64,000 nucleotides of DNA from NCBI RefSeq assembly GCF_002798015.1, contig NZ_PGTZ01000008.1, positions 124,001 to 188,000 on the forward strand, read 5' to 3'. The position numbers were made by a program, and so were the translations under genes. This DNA comes from Luteimicrobium subarcticum. GTDB lineage: Bacteria > Actinomycetota > Actinomycetes > Actinomycetales > Cellulomonadaceae. The notes under the pieces are model-generated. The model was not told the DNA's origin, made no database searches, and worked only from the letters and a program-made list of their open reading frames with translations. Position 1 is the stretch's first letter; each line of letters opens with the position of its first letter. Of this stretch, positions 9,550 to 19,336 are shown piece by piece.

Positions 9550-10263
9550 GTGAGCGAGCTTTCCGGGTCGGTGTCGGGGTCGGCCCCCGACGCGGACGAC
9601 GTGGACACCGACGAGCCGGACCACGACGCGCTCGACCTGGACGGGACCGATCGTGACGGGACCGACGACGGCATCCTCAACCCCCTCAAGGACCGCACGC
9701 TCGCGGCGCTCCTCGCGGTCCTCGGAGCCGTCGCCTTCGTCGCCGCGTTCATCCTCACGGTCGAGGACTGGAAGCTCACCGCCGACCCGAGCTACGTGCC
9801 GCCCTGCGGCAACAGCATCTTCATCTCGTGCGCCGCGTCGATGCAGTCCTGGCAGGGCAAGCTCTTCGGCTTCCCGAACCCCTTCATCGGCGTCGCGGCG
9901 TTCGCCGTCGTGACGACGGTCGGGGTCTCGATGCTCGCCGGGTTCCGGGCGCCGCGCTGGTACCGCGCCGCGCTCCTCGCCGGCACCACGCTCGGGATCG
10001 CGATGGTGTGCTTCCTCGTCTGGACGATCCTGTACCGCATCGGCCGGCTCTGCCCGTACTGCATGGTCGTGTGGGCCTGCATGATCCCGCTCTTCTGGTA
10101 CCAGGTGGCGCACGCCGCCCAGACGCGCCTCCTCCCGCTGCCGGCCAAGGCTCGCGCGTTCGTGGTGCGCAATCGCCTCATCATCGTCGTCGTGACCTAC
10201 GTGGCGCTCCTCGCGTGGATCGTCGCGGTGCTGCACCAGACCATCGCCGACGTCTACCTCTGA
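9550..10263 (+). CDS. Vitamin K epoxide reductase-family disulfide oxidase
   Basis: Bacterial VKOR proteins are quinone-linked membrane oxidases that re-oxidise a DsbA-like thioredoxin outside the membrane and so drive disulfide formation. They replace DsbB in actinobacteria. The 237-residue protein has an acidic, disordered N-terminus (about 45 residues) and then four or five helices. The required cysteines are visible: a loop pair at C86 and C94 (CGNSIFISC) and the active-site CPYC at 168-171 in a later helix. GTG 9550 follows a purine-rich GGCGGGAGACGAC. No DsbA partner is fused or adjacent. leuS follows with its own promoter. Confidence 0.93.
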   Translation: MSELSGSVSGSAPDADDVDTDEPDHDALDLDGTDRDGTDDGILNPLKDRTLAALLAVLGAVAFVAAFILTVEDWKLTADPSYVPPCGNSIFISCAASMQSWQGKLFGFPNPFIGVAAFAVVTTVGVSMLAGFRAPRWYRAALLAGTTLGIAMVCFLVWTILYRIGRLCPYCMVVWACMIPLFWYQVAHAAQTRLLPLPAKARAFVVRNRLIIVVVTYVALLAWIVAVLHQTIADVYL

Positions 10264-10301
10264 CAGGTCCTCGGGGCGGTCGGCGCCCTGCGGCCGGACG
10301 G

Positions 10302-10307
10302 TAAACT
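10302..10307 (+). promoter_or_regulatory. -10 element TAAACT for leuS, leaderless
   Basis: TAAACT is followed by seven bases and GTG 10315, with no Shine-Dalgarno sequence. Transcription should start at the GTG. Confidence 0.65.
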
Positions 10308-10314
10308 CGGGCGC

Positions 10315-13300
10315 GTGACCACCCCGGAGAACCGTCCTTCCGCCGCGCCCGCGGCACCCACGACGTCCTCGGCGCCCGCAGGCACCGCACAGGGCGGCGA
10401 GCACGGGGGCGACCTGCCCTTCCGCTACACGCCCGCGCTCGCGGACGGCATCGAGCTCAAGTGGCAGGACGCGTGGGCCGAGCGGGGCACGTTCTGGGCC
10501 GCGAACCCCGTGGGCGACCTGACGGACGGCGACGGCCACCACGCGGCGCCGGGCGCCCGCCCGTTCTTCGTGATGGACATGTTCCCGTACCCGTCGGGCG
10601 CGGGTCTGCACGTCGGACACCCCCTGGGGTACATCGCGACGGACGTCGTCGGGCGCTTCCGCCGCATGCGCGGCGACAACGTGCTGCACGCCCTCGCGTA
10701 CGACGCGTTCGGCCTGCCCGCCGAGCAGTACGCCGTGCAGACGGGTCAGCACCCGCGCGTCACGACCGAGGCGAACATCGCCACGATGCGCCGCCAGCTG
10801 CGCCGCCTCGGCCTCGCGCACGACGACCGCCGCTCGTTCGCGACGATCGACCCGGGCTACGTGCGCTGGACCCAGTGGATCTTCCTGCAGGTGTTCAGCT
10901 CCTGGTACGACCCGGACGCCGAGCGCCCGGGCGGCGGCCGCGGTGCGGCGCGCCCGATCACCGAGCTCGTCGCGACGTTCGAGTCCGGTGCACGCCCGAC
11001 GCCCGACGGCCGCCCCTGGGCCGACCTGACGTCGACCGAGCAGCAGGCCGTGCTGAGCGAGCACCGCCTCGCATACGTGTCCGAGTCGCCGGTGAACTGG
11101 TGCCCCGGGCTGGGCACCGTCCTGGCGAACGAGGAGGTCACGTCGGACGGCCGCTCCGAGCGCGGCAACTTCCCGGTGTTCCAGCGCAGCCTGCGCCAGT
11201 GGAACATGCGCATCACGGCGTACGCCGACCGCCTGGCCGACGACCTCGACCTCATCGACTGGCCCGAGAAGGTCCGTGCGATGCAGCGCAACTGGATCGG
11301 TCGGTCCGAGGGCGCGCGCGTCACGTTCACCGCGGGTGGCGTGGGCGGCGCGAACGCGCGCGAGGTCGAGGTCTTCACGACCCGCCCCGACACGCTGTTC
11401 GGTGCGACCTTCATGGTCGTCGCGCCCGAGCACGAGCTGCTCGACGAGGTGCCCGCGGCGTGGCCCGACGGCACGAAGGACGTCTGGACCGGGGGCCACG
11501 CGAGCCCGGCCGAGGCCGTCGCCGCCTACCGCGCCTACGCCGGCGCCAAGACCGCGGTCGAGCGCCAGGCCGACGCCAAGACCAAGTCGGGCGTGTTCAC
11601 GGGCCACCTGGCGACCAACCCGGTCAACGGCGACCTGATCCCCGTCTTCACCGCCGACTACGTCCTCATGGGTTACGGCACGGGCGCGATCATGGCCGTC
11701 CCGGGCGGCGACGAGCGCGACTTCGCGTTCGCGCAGGCGTACGACCTGCCCGTCGTCTTCACGGTCGTCCCCGACGGCGGATTCGCCGAGGGCTTCGAGG
11801 ACGCACCCGACGCCGCCTTCACCGGCCAGGGCGTCGTGCAGCGCTCGTCCAACGACTCGATCAGCCTCGACGGGCTGGACGTCTCGACCGCGAAGTCGCG
11901 CATCATCGCGTGGCTCGAGGAGCGCGAGGTCGGCACCGGCACGGTGACGTACCGCCTGCGCGACTGGCTGTTCAGCCGCCAGCGGTACTGGGGCGAGCCG
12001 TTCCCCGTCGTGTACGACGAGGACGACCAGCCCATCGCGCTGCCCGAGTCGATGCTGCCCGTCGAGCTGCCCGAGGTCCCCGACTACGCGCCGCGCACCT
12101 ACGCGGCCGACGACGTCACGTCCGCGCCCGAGCCGCCGCTGGGCCGCAACGACGAGTGGGTCCACGTCACCCTCGACCTGGGCGACGGCCCGAAGACCTA
12201 CCGCCGCGACACCAACACCATGCCCAACTGGGCCGGCTCGTGCTGGTACTACCTGCGCTACCTCGACCCGGCCGACGACCAGCAGATGGTCTCCCCGGAG
12301 CTCGAGAAGTACTGGCTCGGCCCGCAGCACAACGACACGGCCGGGCAGGCCGGTGGCGTCGACCTGTACGTCGGCGGCGTCGAGCACGCCGTGCTGCACC
12401 TGCTGTACGCGCGGTTCTGGCACAAGATCCTCTTCGACCTGGGCCACGTGTCCGGCGTCGAGCCGTTCCACAAGCTCTTCAACCAGGGCTACATCCAGGC
12501 GTACGCCTACACCGACGACCGGGGCGCGTACGTGCCCGCAGCGGAGGTCACGGAGGAGCCCGGAGCGTCCGACAGCTCCGGCGAGGCAGGGTCCACGACG
12601 TTTCGGTGGAACGGCGAGGTCGTCCACCGCGAGTACGGCAAGATCGGCAAGTCGCTCAAGAACGCCGTCAGCCCCGACGACATGTACGCCGAGTACGGCG
12701 CCGACACGTTCCGCGTGTACGAGATGTCCATGGGTCCGCTCGACATGTCGCGGCCGTGGGAGACCCGGGCCGTCGTCGGTGCGCAGCGCTTCCTGCAGCG
12801 CCTGTGGCGCAACGTCGTCAGCGAGAGCACGGGCGAGGTGACGGTCACTGACGACGCCCCCGACGCCGGCACGCTGCGCGCGCTGCACCGCGCGATCGCG
12901 GACGTCACCGTCGAGATGGAGGAGATGCGCCCCAACACGGCCATCGCCAAGCTCATCACGTTCAACAACCAGCTCACGGGCCTGGCCGCCGTCCCGCGGG
13001 CCGCGGTCGAGCCGCTCGTCCTCATGGTCGCGCCCCTCGCGCCGCACATCGCGGAAGAGCTGTGGGAGCGCCTCGGGCACGAGCGGTCGCTCGCCCACGA
13101 GGCGTTCCCCGTCGCGGACGAGCGCTACCTGGTCGAGGAGACCGTGACGTGCGTCGTCCAGGTCGCCGGCAAGGTGCGCGCCCGCTTCGAGGTGCCGCCC
13201 ACGATCTCCGAGGACGACCTGCGCGAGCGCGCGCTGGCCGACGAGAACGTCGTGCGCAACCTCGACGGGCGCGGGGTGCGCACCGTGATCGTGCGGGCGC

Positions 13301-13329
13301 CCAAGCTCGTCAACGTCGTCCCCGCCTGA
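10315..13329 (+). CDS. leuS: Leucyl-tRNA synthetase
   Basis: LeuS charges tRNA-Leu with leucine in the cytoplasm and is essential. The 1,004-residue product is a class I synthetase longer than the 860 or so residues of many bacteria, which is usual in Micrococcales because of insertions and a disordered N-terminus of about 35 residues. The HIGH signature appears as HVGH near residue 98 and the KMSKS loop as KIGKS near 776-780. The CP1 editing domain lies between, with the [16 protein letters not shown] stretch near 455-470. The GTG start is fixed by the leaderless -10 element. A convergent membrane protein gene lies beyond a small stem-loop. Confidence 0.98.
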   Translation: MTTPENRPSAAPAAPTTSSAPAGTAQGGEHGGDLPFRYTPALADGIELKWQDAWAERGTFWAANPVGDLTDGDGHHAAPGARPFFVMDMFPYPSGAGLHVGHPLGYIATDVVGRFRRMRGDNVLHALAYDAFGLPAEQYAVQTGQHPRVTTEANIATMRRQLRRLGLAHDDRRSFATIDPGYVRWTQWIFLQVFSSWYDPDAERPGGGRGAARPITELVATFESGARPTPDGRPWADLTSTEQQAVLSEHRLAYVSESPVNWCPGLGTVLANEEVTSDGRSERGNFPVFQRSLRQWNMRITAYADRLADDLDLIDWPEKVRAMQRNWIGRSEGARVTFTAGGVGGANAREVEVFTTRPDTLFGATFMVVAPEHELLDEVPAAWPDGTKDVWTGGHASPAEAVAAYRAYAGAKTAVERQADAKTKSGVFTGHLATNPVNGDLIPVFTADYVLMGYGTGAIMAVPGGDERDFAFAQAYDLPVVFTVVPDGGFAEGFEDAPDAAFTGQGVVQRSSNDSISLDGLDVSTAKSRIIAWLEEREVGTGTVTYRLRDWLFSRQRYWGEPFPVVYDEDDQPIALPESMLPVELPEVPDYAPRTYAADDVTSAPEPPLGRNDEWVHVTLDLGDGPKTYRRDTNTMPNWAGSCWYYLRYLDPADDQQMVSPELEKYWLGPQHNDTAGQAGGVDLYVGGVEHAVLHLLYARFWHKILFDLGHVSGVEPFHKLFNQGYIQAYAYTDDRGAYVPAAEVTEEPGASDSSGEAGSTTFRWNGEVVHREYGKIGKSLKNAVSPDDMYAEYGADTFRVYEMSMGPLDMSRPWETRAVVGAQRFLQRLWRNVVSESTGEVTVTDDAPDAGTLRALHRAIADVTVEMEEMRPNTAIAKLITFNNQLTGLAAVPRAAVEPLVLMVAPLAPHIAEELWERLGHERSLAHEAFPVADERYLVEETVTCVVQVAGKVRARFEVPPTISEDDLRERALADENVVRNLDGRGVRTVIVRAPKLVNVVPA

Positions 13330-13331
13330 CA

Positions 13332-13349
13332 CCGGCCACCCCCGGCCGG
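13332..13349. terminator. Short bidirectional stem-loop between leuS and the minus-strand operon
   Basis: CCGGCC (13332-13337) and GGCCGG (13344-13349) are separated by six bases. The hairpin lies between convergent genes and has no T-tract on either side. Confidence 0.4.
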
Positions 13350-13372
13350 CGTCGCGTCAGGGCGGGGGAGCG

Positions 13373-13864
13373 TCAGCTCCGGACGACCCCGTCGTCCAGG
13401 TTCAGGTCGTCGACGGCCTGCTCGAACTCGTCGAGCTGGTCGGGGCAGTACACCTGCAGCACGATCCGCTGCCCCTGGACGACGCGGTCGTCGGCGATCA
13501 CGGGACGCTGACCGGGCCCGGCGGCGCCGTTCGTGAGCTGCGCGTCGAGCGTCGCCTGCGACAGGGCGCTGCCAGGGTCCTCGCAGACCGCGCCGCCGTC
13601 GTCGCCGAGAAGCCGTGTGATCTGGTCCTGCGACGGCGCGCGGAGCCCGGCGTCCGTGAGCGCGGCCGTGAGCTCGTCCGCCTTCTCGGCCGCACGCGCG
13701 TTCGCGCGGGCGCCGCTGAACGACAGGATCGCGATGAGGAAGCCGACGACGAGCAGCCCGATCGCGGTCCAGTAGACCCACTTCTTGCGCGGGTCGCCGA
13801 CCTCGTTCGAGCCCGAGAAGTGGGGGTCGTGGGCGGTGTCGTGGGTGGTGTCGTGGGTGCTCAC
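13373..13864 (-). CDS. Small single-span membrane protein coupled to an APC permease
   Basis: The 163-residue product has a His/Thr/Asp-rich N-terminus made of near repeats of HDTTHDT, one transmembrane helix at about residues 31-52, and an outside or soluble domain of about 110 residues with two cysteines (CEDPG and VYCPDQ). I do not recognise a family. GTG 13864 overlaps the stop of the upstream APC permease by four bases, so the two are translationally coupled. This suggests an accessory subunit or a stress-sensing partner, which is inference from position only. The paired cysteines could form a disulfide. Confidence 0.7.
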   Translation of the reverse strand: MSTHDTTHDTAHDPHFSGSNEVGDPRKKWVYWTAIGLLVVGFLIAILSFSGARANARAAEKADELTAALTDAGLRAPSQDQITRLLGDDGGAVCEDPGSALSQATLDAQLTNGAAGPGQRPVIADDRVVQGQRIVLQVYCPDQLDEFEQAVDDLNLDDGVVRS

Positions 13865-15363
13865 GGTTCCGGCACCTCCTTCGTGATGTCGACGTCGGCC
13901 TCGACGAGCGGGTCGTGGGCGTCCGCCTGCTTCCAGGACGGCTTGCGGAACCGGAAGAAGAGGAACGGCACGAGCAGCCCGAGCCCGAGCGCCCCGGCCC
14001 CGACGATGAGCAGGTACGACGCGGTGCTGCCGCCGCCGAACTGCGACGGCGGGATGAAACCGATGAGCAGCGCAGCGAGCGAGGCCGCGAAACCGACGCC
14101 GCACAGGCCCACGAGCATCGGCGCGCGGAACCCGCGGGGATGGTCGGGCTCGAGGCGCCTGAGACGGACTGCGGCCACGAACATCAGGAGGTACATGATG
14201 AGGTACACCTGCGTCGTGATGACGGAGAAGATCCAGTAGGCGCTCGACACGTTCGGGATGAACGCGTAGCCGAGCGCGATGACGGTCGTGAGCACACCCT
14301 GTGTGACGAGGATGTTCTGCTGGACGCCCTGCTTGTTGACCCGCTGCAAGAAGGGTGGAAGGTAGCCCTCCTCGCGCGAGATGAGCAGCAGGCCCTTGGA
14401 CGGCCCGGCGAGCCAGGTGAGCATCCCGCCGAGGGACGCGGCGACCAGCATGATGCCGAAGACGGGCGTGAGCCACTGCGTCCCGAACTGGGCGAACACC
14501 GCGTCGAACGCCTGCATCACGCCGGCGGTGAGCGAGAGCTGGTCGGCCGGGACGATCCAGCTGATCGCGAGCGCCGGGAGGATGAAGATCAGGAGCACCA
14601 TGCCCATGGCGAGGAACATCGCCTTGGGGAACTCCTTGGCGGGCTTGCGCAGCGAGCCCACGTGCACGGCGTTCATCTCCATGCCGGAGTACGACAGGAA
14701 GTTGTTGACGATCAGGACGAGGCTCGACAGGCCGGCCCACGCAGGCAGCAGGTGGGACGAGTCCATGGGAGCCGCGGACGCGTTGCCCTGCCCGAGGAAC
14801 ACGGTGCCGAGGACGACGAGCACGACGCCCGGGATCAGGGTGCCGATGATGAGCCCGCCGCTCGCGAGCCCGGCGACGCCCGAGGTCCCGCGCGACGACA
14901 CCCACACCCCGGTCCAGTAGATGACGACGATGACGCACGCCGTCCACACGCCGCTCGACGCGAGCGAGGGGTTGATGACGTACGCGAGCGTGCTCGCGAC
15001 GAAGCCCAGCAGGCTGGGGTAGTAGAAGATCGTCATCGCGAACTGGCACCACACGGCGAGGAAGCCCATGGGCTTCGAGATGCCGCGCGACACCCAGTTG
15101 AAGACGCCGCCGCCGTACCCGGACGCGAGCTCGGCGGAGACCAGCGACGTCGGGAGCAGGAACACGATCGCCGGGACGATGTAGAGGAACACGCACGCGA
15201 GCCCGTACACGGCCATCGTCGGTGCGGCCCGCAGGCTCGCGACCGAGCTGGTCGTCATCATGGCGAGCGCGACCCACGAGATCCAGTGGGTGGCGGGCGC
15301 CTTTGCCCGCGCGGCCACGGGAGCGGCCAGCGGTTCGTCTGCCGTGCCGTCCATCGCAGTCAT
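13861..15363 (-). CDS. APC-superfamily amino acid permease, glutamate/GABA antiporter-like
   Basis: This 500-residue permease has 12 helices. Its opening stretch ATHWISWVALAMMTTSSVAS and the long hydrophilic loops resemble the glutamate:GABA antiporter branch (GadC/YjeM type), which exchanges amino acids and supports acid resistance in some bacteria. The substrate is not fixed by anything I can see. ATG 15363 was chosen because GAGGAGG lies seven bases upstream; a longer frame starts 33 bases earlier without such a site. It is the middle gene of a minus-strand set: a DHA2 exporter ends 29 bases upstream, and a small membrane protein overlaps its stop. No glutamate decarboxylase gene is nearby. 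Confidence 0.85.
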   Translation of the reverse strand: MTAMDGTADEPLAAPVAARAKAPATHWISWVALAMMTTSSVASLRAAPTMAVYGLACVFLYIVPAIVFLLPTSLVSAELASGYGGGVFNWVSRGISKPMGFLAVWCQFAMTIFYYPSLLGFVASTLAYVINPSLASSGVWTACVIVVIYWTGVWVSSRGTSGVAGLASGGLIIGTLIPGVVLVVLGTVFLGQGNASAAPMDSSHLLPAWAGLSSLVLIVNNFLSYSGMEMNAVHVGSLRKPAKEFPKAMFLAMGMVLLIFILPALAISWIVPADQLSLTAGVMQAFDAVFAQFGTQWLTPVFGIMLVAASLGGMLTWLAGPSKGLLLISREEGYLPPFLQRVNKQGVQQNILVTQGVLTTVIALGYAFIPNVSSAYWIFSVITTQVYLIMYLLMFVAAVRLRRLEPDHPRGFRAPMLVGLCGVGFAASLAALLIGFIPPSQFGGGSTASYLLIVGAGALGLGLLVPFLFFRFRKPSWKQADAHDPLVEADVDITKEVPEP

Positions 15364-15392
15364 GTGGTGCCTCCTCGGTGATGGCGTCGTCG

Positions 15393-16919
15393 TCACGCCG
15401 GCTGGGTGTGGGTGCCCTCAGGTACCGCTGGGGCCGGTGCCCCGGTACCGCTGGCGCTGGTGGGCAACGTGTGGAGGTGTGCGGCCGCGGCTGCGGCCGT
15501 GTCGAGCAGCGTGGCCCGGCCCGTGCGGACGCGGCGGATCGCGACGACGGCCACGAGCACGCCGAGCAGGCTGAGCGCCACCATGACCCACGATGCGGCC
15601 GCGAGGCCGGCCGCGAGGGCGTCGGGCGCAGACGCGCCGTCGGCGACATGGTTGGCGTCGACGGAGCCGTAGACGGTCGCGGCGAGCGCTGTGGCGACGG
15701 CCGCGCCGACGTAGCGCGCCATGTTGGAGACACCGGAGGCTGCGCCGACCTGCTCCTGGCGCACGGACGCGGTGGCCGCGGACGAGGCGGGGCCGTTGGA
15801 CAACCCCATCCCGACCGCGATCGCGATCACTGGCAGCAGGAAGGCGACGTAGGCCCACGACGACTCCACGAACCCGATCGCGGCGAACCCGACCGTCATG
15901 AGCACGAAGCCGGCGCCGACGACCTGACGCCCGCCGAGCCGGCTCGCCAGTCGCGGGACGAGCGGCGCCACGACGACGAGGCCCGCCGTGGCGGGCAGCG
16001 TGGCGAGCCCCGCCTCGAGCGGGCTGAAGCCCAGCGCGTCCGGACTCTGGAAGTACAGGCTCAGCAGGTACATGAGGCCGTTGATGGTCCCGGCGCCGAT
16101 GAGGATCGCGACGGTCGATCCCACCAGGATGCGGTTGCGCAGCAGGGAGAGGTCCAGCAGGGGCACCGCGACCCGCTTCTCGACGACGACGAACAGGACC
16201 CCGGCGACCACGCTCACGGCGAAGCATCCCAGCGTCGCCGCGGACGCCCAGCCCCAGTCGCCGCTCTTGCTGACGCCGAGGATCAACGGCATGAGCGTGA
16301 GCGCCACGAGCACGGAGCCCAGGTAGTCGATGTCGCGCGGTCGGTCGGGGTCGCTCGACTCCGCCACCGTCGCGTACGTCAGCACGATGCAGACCACGGC
16401 GACGGCCGCGTCGATCCAGAACAGGCCCTGCCAGCCCGTCGCGCCCACGAGGACGCCTCCCAGCAGCGGCCCTGCGGCCGCGCCGACGGCAGCGGCTGCG
16501 CCCCACAGGGAGACTGCCCTGAGCTGCCGTTCGCCCGACGTGGCCACCGACAGCAGGCTCAGGCCGCAGGCGAGGATCGTGGATCCCGCGGCACCCTGGA
16601 CGAGGCGGCCCACGATGACCAGCCCGCCGGTCTGCGCGAGGGCGATCAGCACGCACGACAGCACGAACAGGGCGAGCCCGAGCTGGAACACCCGCTTGCG
16701 CCCGAAGACGTCGCCGAGGGAGCCGGCGGTGATGATCACGGCCGCGCCCACCAGCGAGTAGCCCGTCACGGCCCACTGCAGGGTCGCGACGGGGGTGCCC
16801 GTGTCGTCGCTGATCGCGGGCAGCAGGATGCTCACGGCGGAGGTGTTCGCGTTGACGACGAGCGTGGACAGACACGTCGCAGCGAGCACGCCCCCCGCGG
16901 CCTTGCCGCTCCCCGCCAT
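15393..16919 (-). CDS. MFS drug exporter, DHA2 (14-helix) family
   Basis: The 508-residue protein has 14 predicted helices and the EmrB/QacA layout. The first helix region reads NANTSAVSILLPAI, the motif-A loop reads GSLGDVFGRKRVF (about residues 67-79), and motif C-like glycines follow in helix 5 (GAAAGPLLGGVL). Such pumps export cationic drugs or metabolites in exchange for protons. ATG 16919 is preceded by GAGGGGAG at five bases. It heads the minus-strand set with the APC permease and small membrane protein. Its promoter may overlap that of jetA, because TAGGGT on the minus strand (17016-17011) is almost the complement of the jetA -10. The last 45 residues are hydrophilic and Ala/Pro/Thr-rich. 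Confidence 0.88.
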   Translation of the reverse strand: MAGSGKAAGGVLAATCLSTLVVNANTSAVSILLPAISDDTGTPVATLQWAVTGYSLVGAAVIITAGSLGDVFGRKRVFQLGLALFVLSCVLIALAQTGGLVIVGRLVQGAAGSTILACGLSLLSVATSGERQLRAVSLWGAAAAVGAAAGPLLGGVLVGATGWQGLFWIDAAVAVVCIVLTYATVAESSDPDRPRDIDYLGSVLVALTLMPLILGVSKSGDWGWASAATLGCFAVSVVAGVLFVVVEKRVAVPLLDLSLLRNRILVGSTVAILIGAGTINGLMYLLSLYFQSPDALGFSPLEAGLATLPATAGLVVVAPLVPRLASRLGGRQVVGAGFVLMTVGFAAIGFVESSWAYVAFLLPVIAIAVGMGLSNGPASSAATASVRQEQVGAASGVSNMARYVGAAVATALAATVYGSVDANHVADGASAPDALAAGLAAASWVMVALSLLGVLVAVVAIRRVRTGRATLLDTAAAAAAHLHTLPTSASGTGAPAPAVPEGTHTQPA

Positions 16920-17009
16920 GACGACTCCCCTCGCGACTGAGAACGACGGTAGACCGGAGCAGTCAGGCGCGCGATCCGACCTGCGAAGACGCCGGATCCG
17001 TCGGCCCCG

Positions 17010-17016
17010 TACCCTA
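17010..17016. promoter_or_regulatory. Overlapping divergent -10 elements for jetA and the DHA2 exporter
   Basis: TACCCT (17010-17015, plus) ends six bases before GTG 17022 of jetA, giving a leaderless message. TAGGGT (17016-17011, minus) overlaps it by five bases and would start the exporter operon with a leader of about 85 bases. The jetA element is well supported; the minus-strand one is plausible. Confidence 0.55.
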
Positions 17017-17021
17017 GGGCC

Positions 17022-18599
17022 GTGGCTGCGAGGATCGAGGGTGCGTACGAGAGCGCCCGACGGGCCTTCGCCAGCCCGACCCTCGCCCTGCTGCACAAGC
17101 AGCGCGCACCCCTCGTCGTGACGCTGCTCGGCGCGCTCTTCACCGCCGACAGGGCCGCCGTGCCCGTCGCCGACGCGCACACCGAGGTCGGTGAGGCGCT
17201 CGCGGGGCTGCGCTCCGCCGGCTTCGACGACCTGCCCGACGCGTCCGCGCGCGACCTGTGCCGGCAGTGGGTCGCCGAGTCCTGGCTCGTGCGGCAGGTT
17301 GCGGACGACGGCACCGAGGAGTACCGGCTCACCGCGCACGCCGTGGAGGCCCTCGAGGTGGCCTGGCGGGCCGGCGGGCCCCGCACCCGCGTCACCCGGT
17401 CGCGCCTGCGCACCCTGCTCGACGCGGTCGAGCACCTCGCGCAGGAGGTCGACCCCGACGTCTCCGCGCGCCGGGACCGCATCGAGGCCGAGGTCGCGCG
17501 GCTCACCGCCGAGCTCGAGCACCTCGACGCGGGCGGGGCCGCCCCGACGGTCGCCGAGGACCAGTACGTCGAGGAGGCCGAGAACGTCCTCTTCCTCGTC
17601 CGGGAGCTGCCGGCCGACTTCGCCCGCGTGGCCGAGTCGATCAAGGGCCTCCAGCGGGAGGTCGTCGCCGGGCTGCGCCAGGACGAACGACCCACCGGCG
17701 AGGTGCTCGCCGCCTACCTCGAACGCGCCGAGCACCTGCTCGAGGCCACCGCCGAAGGTCGTGCGTTCGCCGGCGCGATGCGCCTGCTCGCTGACGCGGA
17801 ACGCCTCGACGCGCTCGCCGCGGAGCTCGACCTGCTTCTGCGACACCCCTACGCCGACGCGCTCGACCCCGTCCAGCGCGCCGAGCTGCGCGGCATCACG
17901 CGCCGTATCGAGACCGGCCTCGACGCCGTCCTCACCCAGCAGCGCCGCACCTCGCACATCATCACCACCCAGGTGCGCCACCACGACCCGCTGCGCGACC
18001 GGCAGGTCGACGACCTGCTCCGCGAGGTCGTGTCGGCGCTCGCGGCGTGGGTGCCGTCCTCCCGTCGCGGCCAGGACGTCACGGCACTGCGCCGCCTGCC
18101 GCGCATCGACGCCGGGCGGCTGCGCGAGACCACCTGGGTGCCGGCGCGCAGCGCGCCGCCCGCCGACATCGACGTGTGGGACGACGACGCGGGGGCTGAC
18201 GCGTCGCTCGCCGGCGCCCGGGCGTGGGGCGGCCCGCACTACGCGCGGCTGCTCGCGCACGCGACCGAGCACGCGGCCGCGACGCACGGGGGCCCGGGAG
18301 GCGCCCCGGCCGACGAGCTCGACGTCGCCGCGGTGTTCGAGTCCGCGCCGGGCGACCTGCGCCGGCCCGTCGACCTGCTCGGCTACCTCGAGCTGGCGCT
18401 CGGCGGTCCCGGGACGGACGCACCCGGGCTCCCGGCCGAGTCGACCCACCTGGGCCGGCTCGCGGGCGTCGAGCCCGAGGACGCCGTCGATGCGACCGAG
18501 CTGTCCGTCGTGACCGCGACCCGGCCCGACGGCACGACCCGACGGTTCGCCTTCGGCCGGACCACGCTGCGGCTCACGCCGCCCGAAGGAGACCGATGA
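17022..18599 (+). CDS. jetA: JetA, kleisin-like subunit of a Wadjet-type SMC complex (DUF3375)
   Basis: JetA bridges the two heads of the JetC dimer, as MukF does in MukBEF, in a loop-extruding complex that recognises small circular DNA. The 525-residue protein matches the DUF3375 family in length and layout: an N-terminal winged-helix region (about residues 5-110), long amphipathic helices in the centre (about 120-350) with the [11 protein letters not shown] stretch, and a less conserved C-terminus. The GTG start is set by a leaderless -10 element. jetB overlaps its stop by ATGA and jetC follows by another ATGA, so the three are made together. In complete systems a fourth gene, jetD, encodes the nuclease; none lies here. 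Confidence 0.9.
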   Translation: MAARIEGAYESARRAFASPTLALLHKQRAPLVVTLLGALFTADRAAVPVADAHTEVGEALAGLRSAGFDDLPDASARDLCRQWVAESWLVRQVADDGTEEYRLTAHAVEALEVAWRAGGPRTRVTRSRLRTLLDAVEHLAQEVDPDVSARRDRIEAEVARLTAELEHLDAGGAAPTVAEDQYVEEAENVLFLVRELPADFARVAESIKGLQREVVAGLRQDERPTGEVLAAYLERAEHLLEATAEGRAFAGAMRLLADAERLDALAAELDLLLRHPYADALDPVQRAELRGITRRIETGLDAVLTQQRRTSHIITTQVRHHDPLRDRQVDDLLREVVSALAAWVPSSRRGQDVTALRRLPRIDAGRLRETTWVPARSAPPADIDVWDDDAGADASLAGARAWGGPHYARLLAHATEHAAATHGGPGGAPADELDVAAVFESAPGDLRRPVDLLGYLELALGGPGTDAPGLPAESTHLGRLAGVEPEDAVDATELSVVTATRPDGTTRRFAFGRTTLRLTPPEGDR

Positions 18600-19336
18600 G
18601 CACGACCGTGACCGACGACGCGCCCCGGGAGGGCGTGCCCGTCGCAGCGCCCGCCGACGGGTTCGTCGCGCCGCGGCCCGTCGAGTCCGACCTGCCGGAG
18701 GTGTTCCCCGGGGACACCGGGACGCTCGACGCGGAGGTGCGCGACGTGCTGGTGCGCGTGCTGCGGCAGCGGTACCTGTCCGCGGAGGCCACCCCGGCGC
18801 TGTGGCGCACGCTCGTCGCGCACCAGGGCGTCGTGGAGTCGCGCCTGCACGACCTCTACGTCCGCCTCGTGATCGACCACGACCGCGGGCTCGCGTACAA
18901 GCGGCAGGTCCGGGACGCCGACGTGCAGGTGCCCGTCCTGCTCCGCGACGAGCCGTACTCGCGCACCGAGACGCTGCTGCTCGTCCACCTGCGCACGCTC
19001 TACCAGCGCGAGCGGGGTGCGGGCGAGACGTCCGCGCGCGTCGACCTCGAGGACCTCGAGCAGACCGCGCTGAGCTACACCGACCCGGCGGAGACGAACC
19101 TCGCGGCCCGGCAGCGGGAGATCCGGTCCGCGGTCGCGCGGCTCGTGCGCGAGAAGGTGCTCGAGGAGGACAGCCAGGGCCGCTACCGCGTCCTGCCCGT
19201 CGTCGAGGTGCTGCTGTCCGTGGAGCGGCTCACCGAGCTGCTGCAGTGGCTGCGCGAGGACGGCGGCACGGCCTCCGACGACGGCCCCGGCCCGGACGGC
19301 ACCGAGGGCGCCGACGACGAGGAGGACCTCGCATGA
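18596..19336 (+). CDS. jetB: JetB, MukE-like subunit of a Wadjet-type SMC complex (DUF4194)
   Basis: JetB (DUF4194) binds the kleisin JetA and regulates the complex, as MukE does. The 246-residue protein has a disordered N-terminus of about 35 residues. The family core of winged helices runs from about 45 to 220 and includes the [19 protein letters not shown] and [17 protein letters not shown] stretches. The tail is acidic. GAAGGAGACCG precedes ATG 18596, giving a normal ribosome-binding site inside the end of jetA. The overlap at each side by four bases shows translational coupling. Assignment rests on family recognition plus the exact jetA-jetB-jetC order. Confidence 0.9.
   Translation: MSTTVTDDAPREGVPVAAPADGFVAPRPVESDLPEVFPGDTGTLDAEVRDVLVRVLRQRYLSAEATPALWRTLVAHQGVVESRLHDLYVRLVIDHDRGLAYKRQVRDADVQVPVLLRDEPYSRTETLLLVHLRTLYQRERGAGETSARVDLEDLEQTALSYTDPAETNLAARQREIRSAVARLVREKVLEEDSQGRYRVLPVVEVLLSVERLTELLQWLREDGGTASDDGPGPDGTEGADDEEDLA

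Noticed and set aside
9505-13332. A 1,275-codon open frame on the minus strand opposite leuS and its neighbours
   Set aside because: It lies antisense to clear genes, its composition is Arg/Asp/Val-rich filler with no domain, and such frames arise from the extreme GC bias. The same holds for the very long minus-strand frames at 19183-26196 and 52542-59381.
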